A stretch of DNA of 7,397 nt, from assembly GCA_024643945.1 (NCBI GenBank), contig JAHELX010000230.1:1-7397 (forward strand). The letters are read 5' to 3'. The position numbers and the translations under genes are program-made. Origin of the DNA: Anaerolineales bacterium. Lineage in GTDB: Bacteria; Chloroflexota; Anaerolineae; 4572-78; NAK82. Positions 6,700-7,397 of this stretch are shown here, one piece after another. A model generated the notes under the pieces. That model had not been told where the DNA came from and did no database searches. It was given only the letters and a program-made list of their open reading frames with translations. The number at the start of each line of letters is the position of its first letter. Positions within the stretch are counted from its first letter, which is position 1.

Positions 6700-7397
6700 A
6701 TGCCGCAGGCCGCCGACATCCACCAGGCGCCGCAATCACCAGGAAATGCTCGGCATCTGATTGATCCCGAAAACCTGAAAGATGACACGGCGACATCTGA
6801 ACCGGACGATGAACTCACTGCCAAACTGGAGGCTTGGCTTGCGGACGTCGGGTTGCGCTTTAACCCATTCACCCCGGCGACCCTCAATGCCGGCGATGAT
6901 CCGCATCTAGGCACTTACCTGGTCGGCCACGACGATTTCGCGGCTGTGTGGGGCGACTGGATTTCAACTATCCTGGCGCCTACGGGTGGCGGTAAGTCTG
7001 CATTCCGCGTTCGTCTGGCCTACGCCGGTCGTATCGGCGAAGACGGTCACCAAGTATTCCCCGTTGTCTATACTTTGCCTCGCGCTGCTACTACCCTGGA
7101 CGCCCATCTGGAAAAGTTGACGCGCTCTGTCGCCTACGAATTATTGCTCGAGATGGCTTATCGCCCTGGTCGCTTCGAGGCGCTGGACGACGAGACCAGA
7201 CATATGGTGCGCCGTGCCCTTGATCATAACGCGCCGGGGTGGGAACGATTTTTACCCCAACTGGAACGCGCTGGGGGACCTTCTCCACTAGCCGAAACCT
7301 TTGACCGCTCAGCGACACGTCTGCCCAACCCACCAGACCCTGACCGGGTGCGTGCCCTGTGCGCCACGCTTCGCCAACTCCCGGCTGACCCTCAGCG
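6700..7397 (+). CDS. Gene C: third P-loop ATPase of the cluster, 3' end missing
   Basis: An open frame that runs off the window end (232 residues visible from ATG 6700; the last codon is incomplete). The first 40 residues are polar and Pro/Asp-rich, probably disordered. Then LRFNPFTPATLNAGDDPHLGTYLV (52-75) repeats the NPF...DP.L signature of gene A and, more loosely, of gene B. Next come DDFAAVWGDW and a strand leading into Walker A, ILAPTGGGKSAF (91-102; GGGKS with Lys99). Helix and strand follow (FRVRLAYAGRIG, HQVFPVVYTLP), then a helical stretch including AHLEKLTRSVAYELLLEMAYRPGRFEALDDETR whose spacing matches the middle of gene A (YLETLAQASARATVHYLAIKPNGLLELAPPRQEQ). This parallels a recalled Chloroflexota ATPase family in which the P-loop reads APxGxGKS. 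The Walker B part and any C-terminal effector domain lie beyond the window. The start could instead be ATG 6592. Function unknown; a nucleotide-dependent switch is the reasonable inference. Confidence 0.85.
   Translation, partial: MPQAADIHQAPQSPGNARHLIDPENLKDDTATSEPDDELTAKLEAWLADVGLRFNPFTPATLNAGDDPHLGTYLVGHDDFAAVWGDWISTILAPTGGGKSAFRVRLAYAGRIGEDGHQVFPVVYTLPRAATTLDAHLEKLTRSVAYELLLEMAYRPGRFEALDDETRHMVRRALDHNAPGWERFLPQLERAGGPSPLAETFDRSATRLPNPPDPDRVRALCATLRQLPADPQ

Noticed and set aside
6582..6914. Antisense open frame of 110 codons over the start of gene C
   Set aside because: It is opposite the conserved NPF region of gene C and has no family resemblance. A TTGACA on the - strand (6605-6610) has only a poor -10 (CATTAA) at 17 bases.

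Overview
The window reads as chromosomal DNA of a moderately GC-rich bacterium. All real genes lie on the + strand. The most likely source is a member of the Chloroflexota (Anaerolineae or Caldilineae type). That assignment is an inference from recalled similarity: the P-loop ATPases with an upstream NPF...DP.L signature, and the 8-bp GGAAGATT/CCAATCTT repeat, both resemble what I associate with those genomes. No marker gene confirms it.

Layout. (1) Bases 1-2065 hold a classic two-component pair: the C-terminal part of an OmpR-type response regulator, cut by the window edge, overlapping by 8 bases a complete membrane histidine kinase. The kinase gene carries an in-frame array of 8-bp repeats, arranged as a large inverted repeat, inside its ATP-binding domain. 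(2) Bases 2066-2276 are an intergenic region with a possible terminator hairpin and a fairly good extended -10 promoter, so a new transcription unit probably begins here. (3) Bases 2277-7397 hold a run of NTPase genes. Gene A (2277-4880) is a two-TM membrane protein with a Pro/Thr-rich linker, a charged helical segment and a C-terminal P-loop domain. A broken, frameshifted P-loop gene remnant follows (4911-5202). Gene B (5229-6566) is a P-loop ATPase fused at its C-terminus to an OmpR/PhoB-type winged helix. Gene C (6700 to the window end) is a third P-loop protein, truncated by the window edge.

How they may work together. A, B and C share the layout of one ATPase family: a signature just before the P-loop (NPF...DP.L, altered to FDAL...EPWL in B), the P-loop, a helical middle, and in A and B a hydrophobic Walker-B-like strand followed by an L.LP/LFVP strand. 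They are therefore likely distant paralogues. A is membrane-bound, B has a DNA-binding domain, and A and B have complementary-looking defects in their nucleotide-binding motifs (Arg for Lys in Walker A of A; Ser at the expected Walker B Asp of B). The speculative reading is a membrane-to-DNA signalling set in which a membrane STAND-like protein talks to a STAND-like transcription factor. Nothing in the sequence proves that they interact, and whether the two-component pair is functionally connected is unknown.
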